From Pseudomonadota bacterium (GTDB lineage Bacteria > Desulfobacterota > Desulfobulbia > Desulfobulbales > JAGXFP01), in the NCBI GenBank assembly GCA_030673265.1, contig DAOVJK010000034.1:1-15134 (forward strand): 15,134 nucleotides of DNA, read 5' to 3'. Every line of letters starts with the position of its first letter. Position 1 is the stretch's first letter. Positions 6,840 to 15,133 of the stretch are shown here, one piece after another. The position numbers were made by a program, and so were the translations under genes. A model generated the notes under the pieces. The model did no database searches. It had not been told where the DNA came from and was given only the letters and a program-made list of their open reading frames with translations.

Positions 6840-7682
6840 CTATCGAACCCCGGATTTCTTCCGGCGAGGCGGACGACCCAGCCTGCGGACAAAGCGGCTG
6901 AGCACCTCATAATACATCCCACCAGTAATCTGGAGGATGTTATTATGATCAGCACCGGGGATCACCTGCAATTCTTTGCTGGCCGCCGCGCATTCCGCAT
7001 GGAGATCAGCCGCTTCGGTCACTGGAATGATCTGATCATTCTGGGCATGAAGAATCATAATCGGCTTAGTAAAATCTTTAATCTTCCGGAGATTATTAAA
7101 ACCGGTCTCCTCGGTTATCCCCAACGCAGCAACGTCAACCCCCAATGAGCTTAGCAGCGGGCAGGTATTGGCAAAGCCGCTCTCGATAACAACCCCGGCC
7201 AGATCCTTATGGCGGCAGGCGGCCAACTCCAGGGCAGAAACACAGCCCAGAGATCTACCCATCACCACCAGGTGGCCGGTCCTGCCCTCTGCGGCCAGAT
7301 GTCCTCTGACGTAATCAAAGATCTTGTAACTGTCACTGATCATTGAGGTCACCGAAGGCTCGCCGCCACTCCAGCCATAACCCCGGTAATCGACGACGAC
7401 AAAACCCACCCCCTGTTCAACGTATAAAGGGCCTGCATCATCGTAATCACTGACCAGTTCACCGTTGCCGTGGAAGAAAATTATATTGGCTCCATCCTTC
7501 TCCGCAGGCAGATGAAAGCGAGCCGCAACTGTCACCCCTTCCTCGACCGGGATGTCGTGATCAGTGCAACCGACAGGGGCTTGGTTGCGGGCCATCCGCT
7601 CAGGGTGAAAAAGCAGCTCGACAACTTCTGGTTTATCAAGAGCTGAATAGTCCTGTAATGCTATATCTTCCTTGGCATCCAT
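6840..7682 (-). CDS. Alpha/beta hydrolase (serine hydrolase)
   Basis: This is a cytoplasmic hydrolase of unknown substrate; there is no signal peptide. Of its 280 residues, HGNGE (71-75) forms the oxyanion region, DYRGYGWSGGEPS (98-110) is the loop of the BEM46/YfhR-like branch, GRSLG (142-146) carries the nucleophile S144, D216 in HAQNDQIIP is the probable acid, and H246 in GADHNNI the catalytic histidine, so the triad is complete. The C-terminal tail is very basic (RRLGRPPRRKK). GAGG lies 7 bases before the ATG. It is divergent from msrAB across 170 bases and converges on ttcA with a 3-base gap. Esterase, lipase-like or acyltransferase activity cannot be told apart here. Confidence 0.88.
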   Translation of the reverse strand: MDAKEDIALQDYSALDKPEVVELLFHPERMARNQAPVGCTDHDIPVEEGVTVAARFHLPAEKDGANIIFFHGNGELVSDYDDAGPLYVEQGVGFVVVDYRGYGWSGGEPSVTSMISDSYKIFDYVRGHLAAEGRTGHLVVMGRSLGCVSALELAACRHKDLAGVVIESGFANTCPLLSSLGVDVAALGITEETGFNNLRKIKDFTKPIMILHAQNDQIIPVTEAADLHAECAAASKELQVIPGADHNNILQITGGMYYEVLSRFVRRLGRPPRRKKSGVR

Positions 7683-7699
7683 TAATTTTCCTCGCCAAA

Positions 7700-7715
7700 A
7701 ATTTTAATTAAAATT
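7700..7715. promoter_or_regulatory. Perfect 16-base AT palindrome in the divergent hydrolase/msrAB region
   Basis: AATTTTAATTAAAATT is exactly self-complementary. It lies 18 bases upstream of the hydrolase start, where a regulator or UP-like element would act, and 137 bases from msrAB. No clear -35/-10 pair was found for either gene by eye. Confidence 0.45.
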
Positions 7716-7852
7716 GAAGTCGGAGATGATAACCTGAAAAACGTGGCCAGGCAAATGATGCTTTTCTTAAAATATTGTAAAAATATCAGACGCCACTATT
7801 AACAATGATTACTATCTACACAAAGGATAGATAATATTTTAAGGGGTTAACC

Positions 7853-8905
7853 ATGAGAAACCTAATACCATTTTTGCCGATGCTCCTCCTATCAAGCCTG
7901 ATATTTTTCACCGCAACTTCGTTAATCGCCGGCGAAACAGCCAAGCCCGAATATCAAAAAGTCACTTTCGCCGGAGGCTGCTTCTGGTGCATGGAAAAGC
8001 CGTTTGAGAAACTTGATGGAGTCGAATCCGTAACCTCTGGCTACACCTACGGCACCAGTAAGAACCCCACCTATAAGAATTACGGTCAGGGCGGCCACAT
8101 CGAGGCAGTTGAGATAATCTTTGACCCCAGGAAAGTTTCTTACCGGGAGTTACTCGAAGTTTTCTGGCAACAGATCGACCCGACCGATGCTGACGGCCAG
8201 TTTGCTGACCGGGGCCATTCTTATACGACTGGGATTTTTTACCATGACCAGGCCCAGCAACAAGCCGCGGAACAGTCTAAAGTATTATTAACCAACAGCG
8301 GTATTTTCAGTAAACCACTGGTCACGAAAATCCTGCCGGCCACGACCTTTTACAGCGCTGAGGATTACCATCAGGATTATTATCGTAAAAACCCGCTGCG
8401 CTACAAATACTACCGCCGAGGCTCCGGGCGAGACCGCTTTCTTGATAAAATCTGGCAAAACCACAAGTTCCCGAGCCAAGAGGGTAAAATTGATCTCCGC
8501 CGGAAGCTATCACCACTCCAATACAAAGTCACCCAGGAAGACGGCACTGAGCCCGCCTTTGCCAACGAGTACTGGGACAACAAAAAACCTGGTATTTATG
8601 TCGACATAGTATCCGGGGAGCCGCTGTTCAGCTCCCTCGACAAGTACGCCTCCGGCACTGGCTGGCCCAGCTTCAAGCGCCTTCTGATTCCTGCCAACAT
8701 TGTCGAAAAAGAAGACCGCAAGTTTTTCTCGGTCAGAACCGAGGTTCGCAGCCGCCGAGGGAATTCCCATCTCGGTCACCTCTTTAATGATGGGCCAGAG
8801 CCAACCGGACTGCGCTACTGCATCAACTCAGCAGCCTTGCGTTTTATTCCAGCGGAAGATTTAGCAGCAGAAGGCTATGAGAAGTACATTGATAACTTCA
8901 AATAG
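7853..8905 (+). CDS. msrAB: Exported fused peptide-methionine sulfoxide reductase MsrA-MsrB
   Basis: The protein repairs both methionine sulfoxide isomers (S by MsrA, R by MsrB) in envelope proteins. A signal peptide occupies about 1-26 (cleavage after LIA), so it is periplasmic. The MsrA domain spans about 35-190 with GGCFWCME and the catalytic C43 followed by C46, then GGHIEAVEI and FADRGHSYTTGIFYH. The MsrB domain spans about 212-345 with IYVDIVSGEPLFSS, YASGTGWPSF, VRSRRGNSHLGHLFNDGPEP and the catalytic C323 in GLRYCINS. The mature protein has only these three cysteines: the zinc-binding CxxC pairs of many MsrBs are absent and no MsrB resolving cysteine is evident. AAGGGG lies 6 bases before the ATG. 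yceI-like follows after 18 bases. Confidence 0.95.
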   Translation: MRNLIPFLPMLLLSSLIFFTATSLIAGETAKPEYQKVTFAGGCFWCMEKPFEKLDGVESVTSGYTYGTSKNPTYKNYGQGGHIEAVEIIFDPRKVSYRELLEVFWQQIDPTDADGQFADRGHSYTTGIFYHDQAQQQAAEQSKVLLTNSGIFSKPLVTKILPATTFYSAEDYHQDYYRKNPLRYKYYRRGSGRDRFLDKIWQNHKFPSQEGKIDLRRKLSPLQYKVTQEDGTEPAFANEYWDNKKPGIYVDIVSGEPLFSSLDKYASGTGWPSFKRLLIPANIVEKEDRKFFSVRTEVRSRRGNSHLGHLFNDGPEPTGLRYCINSAALRFIPAEDLAAEGYEKYIDNFK

Positions 8906-8923
8906 AAAGCCTGGGAGGATGAG

Positions 8924-9526
8924 ATGAAAAAATTTATCGGCGCGTTATTTTTCGGTTTGTTCTGGTTATTCGCCTCACCGGCCGTCTCTGCTGAGAATTG
9001 GCTGATCGACATTGATCACTCCGCCGCCCACTTCTCAATTAAACATATGACCATAGCCAAGGTTCGCGGAGATTTTGCCGACCTGACCGGCACCGCCACT
9101 ATCGATGACAAGAACGGCAAGTTGCTTGGTTTACAGATTAAGGTCGGAGTAGCCAGTATCGATACTGGAGTCGTAAAACGGGACGATCACCTGCGGAGCG
9201 CCGATTTCTTCGATGTCGGCAACTACCCGACAATGACCTTCGTCTCCAAAGAAATCCATGAGGGCCAGAATGGCCCAACCAGGATAGTCGGTTCCTTAAC
9301 CATAAAAGGCATAACCAGAGAGACAAGCCTGGATCTCCAAGGCCCCACTGGCTCCATCACTGACCCTTGGGGTAATTTACGTAAAGGTGCCACACTCACC
9401 ACAACTATCAACCGCAATGATTTTGGCATCACTTATAACAAGGTCATTGAAAACGTTGGTCTGATCGGCAATACCGTCGAAATAGAAACCGACCTTGAGT
9501 TTCTTATCCTTAAACCGGCCAAGTAG
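8924..9526 (+). CDS. Exported YceI-like family protein
   Basis: YceI proteins form a lipocalin-like barrel that binds long isoprenoids or other lipids in the periplasm. The 200-residue protein has a signal peptide (about 1-23, cleavage after VSA), then ENWLIDIDHSAAHFSIKHMTIAKVRGDF, the typical opening, with RDDHLRSADFFDVGNYPTMTFVS, RIVGSLTIKGITRE and a FGITYNKVIENVGLIGNTVEIE C-terminal block. GGAGG lies 5 bases before the ATG. Only 18 bases separate it from msrAB, so the two are probably one transcript, an exported redox-repair and lipid-handling pair. No terminator is obvious after it. Confidence 0.93.
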   Translation: MKKFIGALFFGLFWLFASPAVSAENWLIDIDHSAAHFSIKHMTIAKVRGDFADLTGTATIDDKNGKLLGLQIKVGVASIDTGVVKRDDHLRSADFFDVGNYPTMTFVSKEIHEGQNGPTRIVGSLTIKGITRETSLDLQGPTGSITDPWGNLRKGATLTTTINRNDFGITYNKVIENVGLIGNTVEIETDLEFLILKPAK

Positions 9527-9621
9527 TTATATTGTGGAGAGACCCTAATTATAATGTTGCAGCGAATGATCAGGATCACCGGCAGGAAATATGCGGGTTA
9601 AGCCGACCCCAGAAAAAATAA
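9527..9621. other. Convergent gap between yceI-like and ykgJ-like genes
   Basis: No gene is seen. No good terminator hairpin with a T tract was found for either gene. It holds one copy of the GAAATATGCGGG repeat (9586-9597), also present at 159-170. Confidence 0.5.
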
Positions 9622-10275
9622 TCAACGATCAACAAGAATTCCTGCTCTCGCCAATTTTTCCCAGAAACGGCTAATGATCTTCTCTTCAGCCGGCGGGATC
9701 AGAAATCCCGGCAGCAGTTGCGTCGGCAGCAAGCGAGCGGCCCGGCAACCACCATCCCGAACCGACCCGTCATCTTTCTGCACCAGATAGTCAAGGACAT
9801 CAAGCATATTGCCCCAGCAACCGTCGCGATCAAGATGCTCTACAAGCTGGTTTACCACGGTATTCAAGGTAACAAACCACTCCGGCGCTTCCGCAATGCC
9901 ATGCTCGGCACAACATTTGGTCGAGCCGAAACTCCTGCAGCCAAAAGGCCGCGCCGGGTAAATAGTGCAGCGATCATTTTGCAGAAAAACACATGGCTCA
10001 TAAATCCAAGGCATCTCCGGCTCCGGAGGTAGCTCCCGCCCGGCCAGACAACAGGCGGCCAGATCGTTGGTCGTACAGACTGGCTGTGACCTCCCGGTGG
10101 TATCCGGCAATACCGGCAGGCTCCGGCCCTGTTCCGCCAGAAAAGCCGTTATCGTCGCCCCCTCAGCGGTGGTCATCGTCACACTCTGGGTACAACAGGC
10201 CGAACAACCCTCCCGGCAGACAAAAGGGATCTCCGCTATCTCTTTTTCGTATATCGCGTAAATTTCCTCAAACAT
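9622..10275 (-). CDS. YkgJ-type cysteine-cluster protein
   Basis: The product belongs to the family named for a putative zinc/iron-chelating domain. The pattern C20-x3-C24-x2-C27-C28 (CREGCSACC) at the N terminus, and EPCVFLQNDRCTIYPARPFGCRSFGSTKCC with C95, C103, C113, C121 and C122, are the family signature: a CIYPxRPxxCRxF metal site. It has 14 cysteines in 217 residues, including C67, C75, C76, C153 and C177. The role of the family is not established; a metal-binding or metal-dependent function is inference. GGAG lies about 10 bases before the ATG. It is divergent from the RND operon. Confidence 0.9.
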   Translation of the reverse strand: MFEEIYAIYEKEIAEIPFVCREGCSACCTQSVTMTTAEGATITAFLAEQGRSLPVLPDTTGRSQPVCTTNDLAACCLAGRELPPEPEMPWIYEPCVFLQNDRCTIYPARPFGCRSFGSTKCCAEHGIAEAPEWFVTLNTVVNQLVEHLDRDGCWGNMLDVLDYLVQKDDGSVRDGGCRAARLLPTQLLPGFLIPPAEEKIISRFWEKLARAGILVDR

Positions 10276-10437
10276 CTGCCCAACACTCCGTTATAATTAA
10301 CGAGATTAATCAACAAAAACCGCCATTGTCAGGTCATTCACGACATGGCAGCAGTTGAAATCTTTATTAGCCTTTTCCCGATTTGCGACTAAGATCAGGT
10401 TAAAGAGCACGGACAGCATAATTTTAAAGAGGCACGC

Positions 10438-11475
10438 ATGAAACTTTTTTGGCCATCCAAACTCATTATTTGCTCATTATATATCGCAATGATCGCTCTG
10501 CCACCGGCATCTTTCGCCAAACCCGAAACCGATCGGTTCTTCACCGCCGAACTGGCAGCCCACAGCAACACCCTGACCGGTTTCACCCGGCCCAGGGCCT
10601 CAATAAAATTAACCAGTCAACTTACCGACCGTCTCACCGAAGTCAAGGCCGAGGTCGGTGACCGAATCGGCAAAGATGGAATTTTTGCCAGGCTTGATAC
10701 AACTTATGCCAGAATTGATCTGGAGAAAATTAGAATTAACCAGACCAAACTGGTAAGTAAAATCAGTTATCTGGAAAAAGAAGTTCAACGTTTCCAGACC
10801 CTCTTCCAGAAACAATCGGCCGCCGAAGCCAAACTTGACTCTTTGCGTCAGGATCTTGCCCAGGCTAGACTGGCCCTGCGCTCAGTGGAAAATGAAGAGC
10901 GGGCACTTCAGGAACATCTCCAGCGTCACACCATTACAGCGCCGCCCGGCTGGCTGGTCATCAATCGTGACGCCGAGCCCGGCGAGTGGGTGATAGCCGG
11001 TAACCCACTGGCTGAAGTTGGCGACTTTCAAACCCTACTGGTTCCCTTCGCTGTTAGTCAGGATGAGTATCTCTGGATCAAACAGAGAGCAAAGGATCTT
11101 CGCCTCCGACTGCCTGAACGAAACCTTACCGTCAAGGCTCAACTTCATACTGTTTCTCCCGGCTTCGATCAGCAGAGCAGAAAACTCAATCTGGAAATAA
11201 AGATAACTTCCGACCTGCCGGAGAAACGCGGCGGCATCAGAGCGGAACTCACCACCGAACTGCCCGATCCAGCCGGTGCTTTACTGGTACCGGTCACCGC
11301 AGTCAGCAACCGCTACGATTCCCACTGGCTGACTAGAACAAACGGCCAAAAGGTCCCGGTCATTGTCCTTGGGCGTGGCCTGCCGCCGGACACCCTGCGG
11401 GTCTCGGCCGCAGCGATCAAAGCCGGCGACAAATTCCTGCGCTCAGCCGATAGTCAACCTCCGGTCCAGGAATAA
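10438..11475 (+). CDS. RND efflux periplasmic adaptor (membrane fusion protein)
   Basis: It links the inner-membrane pump to an outer-membrane channel. The 345-residue protein has a signal peptide (about 1-27, cleavage after SFA) with no lipobox. It has a first lipoyl half (about 46-95, AEVGDRIGKDGIFARLD), a coiled-coil hairpin (about 96-160, with LEKEVQRFQTLFQKQ and LDSLRQDLAQARLAL), a second lipoyl half (about 163-197, GWLVINRDAEPGEWVIAGNPLAEVGD), a beta-barrel (about 205-275) and a short membrane-proximal domain. The hairpin is short compared with AcrA. AGAGG lies 6 bases before the ATG. The permease starts 8 bases after its stop, so they form one operon. Confidence 0.92.
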   Translation: MKLFWPSKLIICSLYIAMIALPPASFAKPETDRFFTAELAAHSNTLTGFTRPRASIKLTSQLTDRLTEVKAEVGDRIGKDGIFARLDTTYARIDLEKIRINQTKLVSKISYLEKEVQRFQTLFQKQSAAEAKLDSLRQDLAQARLALRSVENEERALQEHLQRHTITAPPGWLVINRDAEPGEWVIAGNPLAEVGDFQTLLVPFAVSQDEYLWIKQRAKDLRLRLPERNLTVKAQLHTVSPGFDQQSRKLNLEIKITSDLPEKRGGIRAELTTELPDPAGALLVPVTAVSNRYDSHWLTRTNGQKVPVIVLGRGLPPDTLRVSAAAIKAGDKFLRSADSQPPVQE

Positions 11476-11483
11476 ATACCACC

Positions 11484-14400
11484 ATGCAACGAATAATCTC
11501 TTTTACCCTCGCCCAAAGGGTCCTCTTCAACCTGCTCTTCGTCCTGATGATGGCGATTGGCGTCTTCGTTATGTTCAAGAGCCCGGTGGAACGCTACCCG
11601 AACATAGATTTCGGCAAGGCCTATATCAACACCTATTATCCTGGTGCTTCACCAAGAGACGTTGAGACCCTGATCACCAGGGAGATAGAAGATTCGATCG
11701 AGAACCTGGAAAACCTCGATTTTATCAAATCAACCTCCTACCGGGAACGCTCCAGCATCCTGGTCAAGTTCATCGACGACACCGATTACAAGCGCAGCTA
11801 CGATGAGATGCGACTCAAGGTCCAGGCCGTGATCGACAAACTGCCACCCGAGGCAGACCCGCCCCGCTTCACCTATATCGACGTCAACTTCTGGCAGGCA
11901 ACCATCAGCATCAGCCTCTACGGCGACCGGGACAATCGGGCCTTAAGCCTGATGGCCGATGAACTCAAGACCGCCCTGCGCCAACTTAAAGGCGTCAAAG
12001 AGGTGCGTCTGCAGGGAGAACACACCCGTGAATTCCACATCCAGCTCGATCAGCTGCTCATGAGCCGGTTCGGGGTGACCTTTGACCAGACCGCCACCGC
12101 CTTGGCGAATGCCAATATCTTGATCCCAGCGGGCGATTATACCACCGAAAGCGGTGAATTCATTATCAAAGTCGATGAACGTTTCCGCCACCGGCAAGAG
12201 GTGCTCGACACCATTGTCCGGCGTGATAGTGACAGCTCCTTTGTCCGGGTTGCTGATCTCATCGCAGCTGCCGGTCTGACCAACCGCGACCCATTCTCCC
12301 TGTCCTCGGTTAACGGCCAGGACTGTGTGACCCTGCAGGTCGTCAAAACTCCTGAGGCCAACGCCCTGACCATTGCCCGTGAGGCCAAGCAGGTCATCAA
12401 CACCTACGAGAAAGCCTTCGCCCAGGAACAGGTCAAAATGATCCTGACCCAGGACTCGACGGTCAGGATCAAGGATTCCATGCGGGTTCTGGGCTCCAAC
12501 CTGCTGCTCGGAACGTTTCTGGTCTCAATCCTGATCTGGTACTTTATGGGCTTTCGCAACGCCGCTCTGACCACGGTCGGGATCCCCTTCGCCTTTCTGG
12601 TCACCATGATTATTCTCTACCTGACCGGCAACTCAATAAATGAGATTTCCCTGTTCGCCTTCGTGCTGGTCAGCGGCATCATTGTCGATGATGCCATCGT
12701 GGTAGTGGAGAATATCTTCCGCCATTCCCAAATGGGCAAAGATATCAAAACCGCCATTGTCGACGGAACAGCTGAAGTTTTTCTGCCGGTGGTATCTGCA
12801 ACCCTGACCACCTGCTCAGCCTTCCTGCCAATGCTGATCATGACCGGCTCAACCGGTGAATTCTTTGCCATTATCCCCAAAGCTGTGTCTTTTGCCCTGC
12901 TGGCCTCGGTATTTGAATGCCTGTTTATTCTGCCCATCCATTATCTTGATTACGGACCGAGAATAAAGCGTGATGGTGGTTCCACAGCTATCACTACCAC
13001 CCATCTTGAAAAGGAAAATGCGGTAATGATCTTCTGCCGCCGAATATTTGATCGCTTACTGAAACTCGCCCTGTCATACCGCTTTACCACCATGCTGCTA
13101 TTGCTGGCGACATTTGTGGCGGCCATGGTCATTGCCCTAGGCTCTTTGAGCGGCAAGCTAAACCTGATCAAAGTGGAATTTTTCCCGGACGACTACTCCC
13201 TCTACTACATCGAAATCGACGGACCGGTCGGCGCGCCTCTAGAGAAAACCTCGAAAGTACTGAAAAGAATTTCCGAAACCATCGCCGCGGACGGCAAGGG
13301 GATGGCCGGTTCAGCGGCAGCCTTTGCCGGCTTTTACGTCAATGATGACTACCAGCCGGTCTGGGGTAACCATCTGGGCCATGTGGCCGTTAATCTGCCC
13401 GCCCGCAAACTACGTGAGTTTGCCGATTACCCCACAAATGACGTGGTCCGCCATCTCGACTGGATTCGCCAACGACTTGCCACAGAAATGGCCGACAGCG
13501 GCTACAAATTGCGGATCCGCCCCGAAAAAGATGGCCCCCCGGAAGGCAAGGACGTCAATATCAGGATTTTGGGTGCTGAGCCAACCGAAGTAGAAAGATT
13601 GGCTGCCGATATTAAAAATTATCTGGCAACCGATCCGCTGATCAAGCCGCTACTTATTGATCTGGCAAGCAACCAAGGCCAGCCAAGCCGGGTCTTCCGC
13701 TACCGGATCAGGGCAGATCGGGCCGCCGAATACGGGCTGAACAAGGCCCAAGCTGCTTATCTGGCCGCCACGGTGGTAAATGGCCGCAACATCGGCAAAT
13801 TCCGCTTAAGCGATGAAGATATCGATATCAAGCTCAAGGTTGCCCAGACCCACCTGCAGGGCCTGGAAGACTCCCTTTCAATGATTCTGCTGGAGCATCC
13901 CAGCGGGCCGGTGCGGCTCGGCGATATTTGTCAGATTGAGACCTACCTGGAGCCAGGTTACCTCAATCGATTCCAAGGCCAGCGCGCCATAACCCTGACC
14001 GCCAACCTGAAAACAGGCTCCCCCCTCTCTTCTGCGGCAATCGTTAATCTGGTCAGCAACTATTACGAGACCATCCGTGCCAGCTTCACAGGTGCAACCC
14101 TCAACTTCGCCGGCGAATTCGAGTCTACCCGCAACTCATTCATCTCGCTGACCTATGCCTTTTTGATCGCCATCATGCTGATCTACCTGATCCTGGCCAC
14201 CCAGTTCCAGTCATACCTCCACCCCCTGGCAATCCTGCTGGCCGTGGTCTTCTCGTTAATAGGTATAACCTTCGGCACCATGCTGTCCCGAACCCTGTTT
14301 ACGGTCAACAGCTTCATCGCCATCGTCGGGGTTACCGGGGTGGTGGTCAACGACTCTCTGGTGTTGATCGAATTCATCAACAAACGTTATCGAGCCGGCC

Positions 14401-14687
14401 TGCCCCGCCGCCAGGCAATCATGGAGGCAACCCACATCCGCCTCAGACCGATCCTGCTCACTACCCTGACCACCACCCTCGGCCTGCTGCCGATGGCCAT
14501 CGGCTTTCCGGAATATTCAGTAGTTTGGGGAACCATGGCGATGACCTTTGTCACCGGTCTCTGTACCGCCACCTTCCTGACTATCTTCGTGGTACCGGTC
14601 CAGTGGGATCTGATCGAGGAAGCCAAAGAGCGCTGGCAGAAGCGCGGCAGGGAATTGCCACAGGAAATTACCAATGGAGCACAATAA
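11484..14687 (+). CDS. RND (HAE1-like) efflux permease
   Basis: This proton-driven inner-membrane pump should export drugs, dyes, lipophilic compounds or similar, with the preceding adaptor. The 1067-residue product shows the expected twelve-helix layout with two large periplasmic loops: TM1 about 12-32, TM2-TM6 about 337-485, TM7 about 535-555, TM8-TM12 about 884-1035. TM4 contains GIIVDDAIVVVEN with the two proton-relay aspartates D402 and D403. In TM10 the segment GVVVNDSLVLIEF places N956 and D957 where AcrB has K940 and N941, a pattern found in many HAE-type relatives. The N terminus MQRIISFTLAQRVLFNLLF is short and normal. There is no outer-membrane factor gene in the window. The substrate is unknown. 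Confidence 0.93.
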   Translation: MQRIISFTLAQRVLFNLLFVLMMAIGVFVMFKSPVERYPNIDFGKAYINTYYPGASPRDVETLITREIEDSIENLENLDFIKSTSYRERSSILVKFIDDTDYKRSYDEMRLKVQAVIDKLPPEADPPRFTYIDVNFWQATISISLYGDRDNRALSLMADELKTALRQLKGVKEVRLQGEHTREFHIQLDQLLMSRFGVTFDQTATALANANILIPAGDYTTESGEFIIKVDERFRHRQEVLDTIVRRDSDSSFVRVADLIAAAGLTNRDPFSLSSVNGQDCVTLQVVKTPEANALTIAREAKQVINTYEKAFAQEQVKMILTQDSTVRIKDSMRVLGSNLLLGTFLVSILIWYFMGFRNAALTTVGIPFAFLVTMIILYLTGNSINEISLFAFVLVSGIIVDDAIVVVENIFRHSQMGKDIKTAIVDGTAEVFLPVVSATLTTCSAFLPMLIMTGSTGEFFAIIPKAVSFALLASVFECLFILPIHYLDYGPRIKRDGGSTAITTTHLEKENAVMIFCRRIFDRLLKLALSYRFTTMLLLLATFVAAMVIALGSLSGKLNLIKVEFFPDDYSLYYIEIDGPVGAPLEKTSKVLKRISETIAADGKGMAGSAAAFAGFYVNDDYQPVWGNHLGHVAVNLPARKLREFADYPTNDVVRHLDWIRQRLATEMADSGYKLRIRPEKDGPPEGKDVNIRILGAEPTEVERLAADIKNYLATDPLIKPLLIDLASNQGQPSRVFRYRIRADRAAEYGLNKAQAAYLAATVVNGRNIGKFRLSDEDIDIKLKVAQTHLQGLEDSLSMILLEHPSGPVRLGDICQIETYLEPGYLNRFQGQRAITLTANLKTGSPLSSAAIVNLVSNYYETIRASFTGATLNFAGEFESTRNSFISLTYAFLIAIMLIYLILATQFQSYLHPLAILLAVVFSLIGITFGTMLSRTLFTVNSFIAIVGVTGVVVNDSLVLIEFINKRYRAGLPRRQAIMEATHIRLRPILLTTLTTTLGLLPMAIGFPEYSVVWGTMAMTFVTGLCTATFLTIFVVPVQWDLIEEAKERWQKRGRELPQEITNGAQ

Positions 14688-14811
14688 AGAAAACCGAACA
14701 AACGCATATGACAACAAAATCAAGCAGTTATGACCGACAAGAAAAAAAGGTATGCATCACGTTTAAGCTAAGATGCACCAGGCCGCAGGTTTGAGCGTTA
14801 ACTCGATCCGG

Positions 14812-14937
14812 TTAATTCTGGCTTATTAGAACCACTGCCCCAACAACACCCAATATACCTGAAAAAGCAATACTTCCAATATCATCATATTCAGCGTTAT
14901 CTTCGATTTCACGAGCTAACAAGTGATTCAAGACCAA
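14812..14937 (-). CDS. Possible small membrane-segment protein or gene remnant
   Basis: A 41-codon frame runs between a TAA (14938-14940) and a TAA (14812-14814). It reads an acidic stretch (REIEDNAEYDDI) followed by a hydrophobic helix (GSIAFSGILGVVGAVVLIS). There is no ATG; TTG codons at 14935-14937 (GGA 5 bases upstream) or 14929-14931 could start it. Codons are AT-rich (GTT, GGT, ATT, GAT), unlike the neighbouring genes, which suggests different origin or a decaying fragment. A helix this clean by chance is possible, so this is tentative. Confidence 0.3.
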   Translation of the reverse strand: MVLNHLLAREIEDNAEYDDIGSIAFSGILGVVGAVVLISQN

Positions 14938-14998
14938 TTACATCCGCTGGTTATGAACAGCTACACTATGGTTTATAAAGGAAAGGGATGATAAATTC

Positions 14999-15133
14999 CT
15001 ACCACAGACCGTCTTTGCTCCCCGTGCCGAGCAATTTCCCTTGAGTTTTCCAGGCGATTCGTCGAACGATTCCTATTGAACGGTTCGGCGATAAATTGCC
15101 TCTAAGAGATTCTACATCATCTAATGACCGGTA
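14999..15133 (-). other. Partial open frame running off the right window edge
   Basis: On the minus strand 44 codons are open from the window end to a TAG at 14999-15001. The translation is rich in Arg, Lys and Ser (SIGIVRRIAWKTQGKLLG) and could be the C terminus of a gene beyond the edge. Random frames of this length are common, and I recognise no family. Confidence 0.2.

Noticed and set aside
6850..6864. CCGGA-TTTCT-TCCGG hairpin at the convergent ttcA/hydrolase junction as a terminator
   Set aside because: Only 5 pairs, inside the hydrolase coding end, and no T tract on either strand.
10280..10330. TATAAC with an upstream TTGTTG as a promoter for the ykgJ-like gene
   Set aside because: Spacing is only 15 bases and the -10 box would lie 14 bases before the ATG, leaving no room for a leader with the ribosome site.
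14820..14923. Plus-strand open frame antisense to the small membrane ORF (TTAPTTPNIPEKAI...)
   Set aside because: This proline/threonine-rich reading is the usual shadow of a hydrophobic Val/Gly helix on the other strand.
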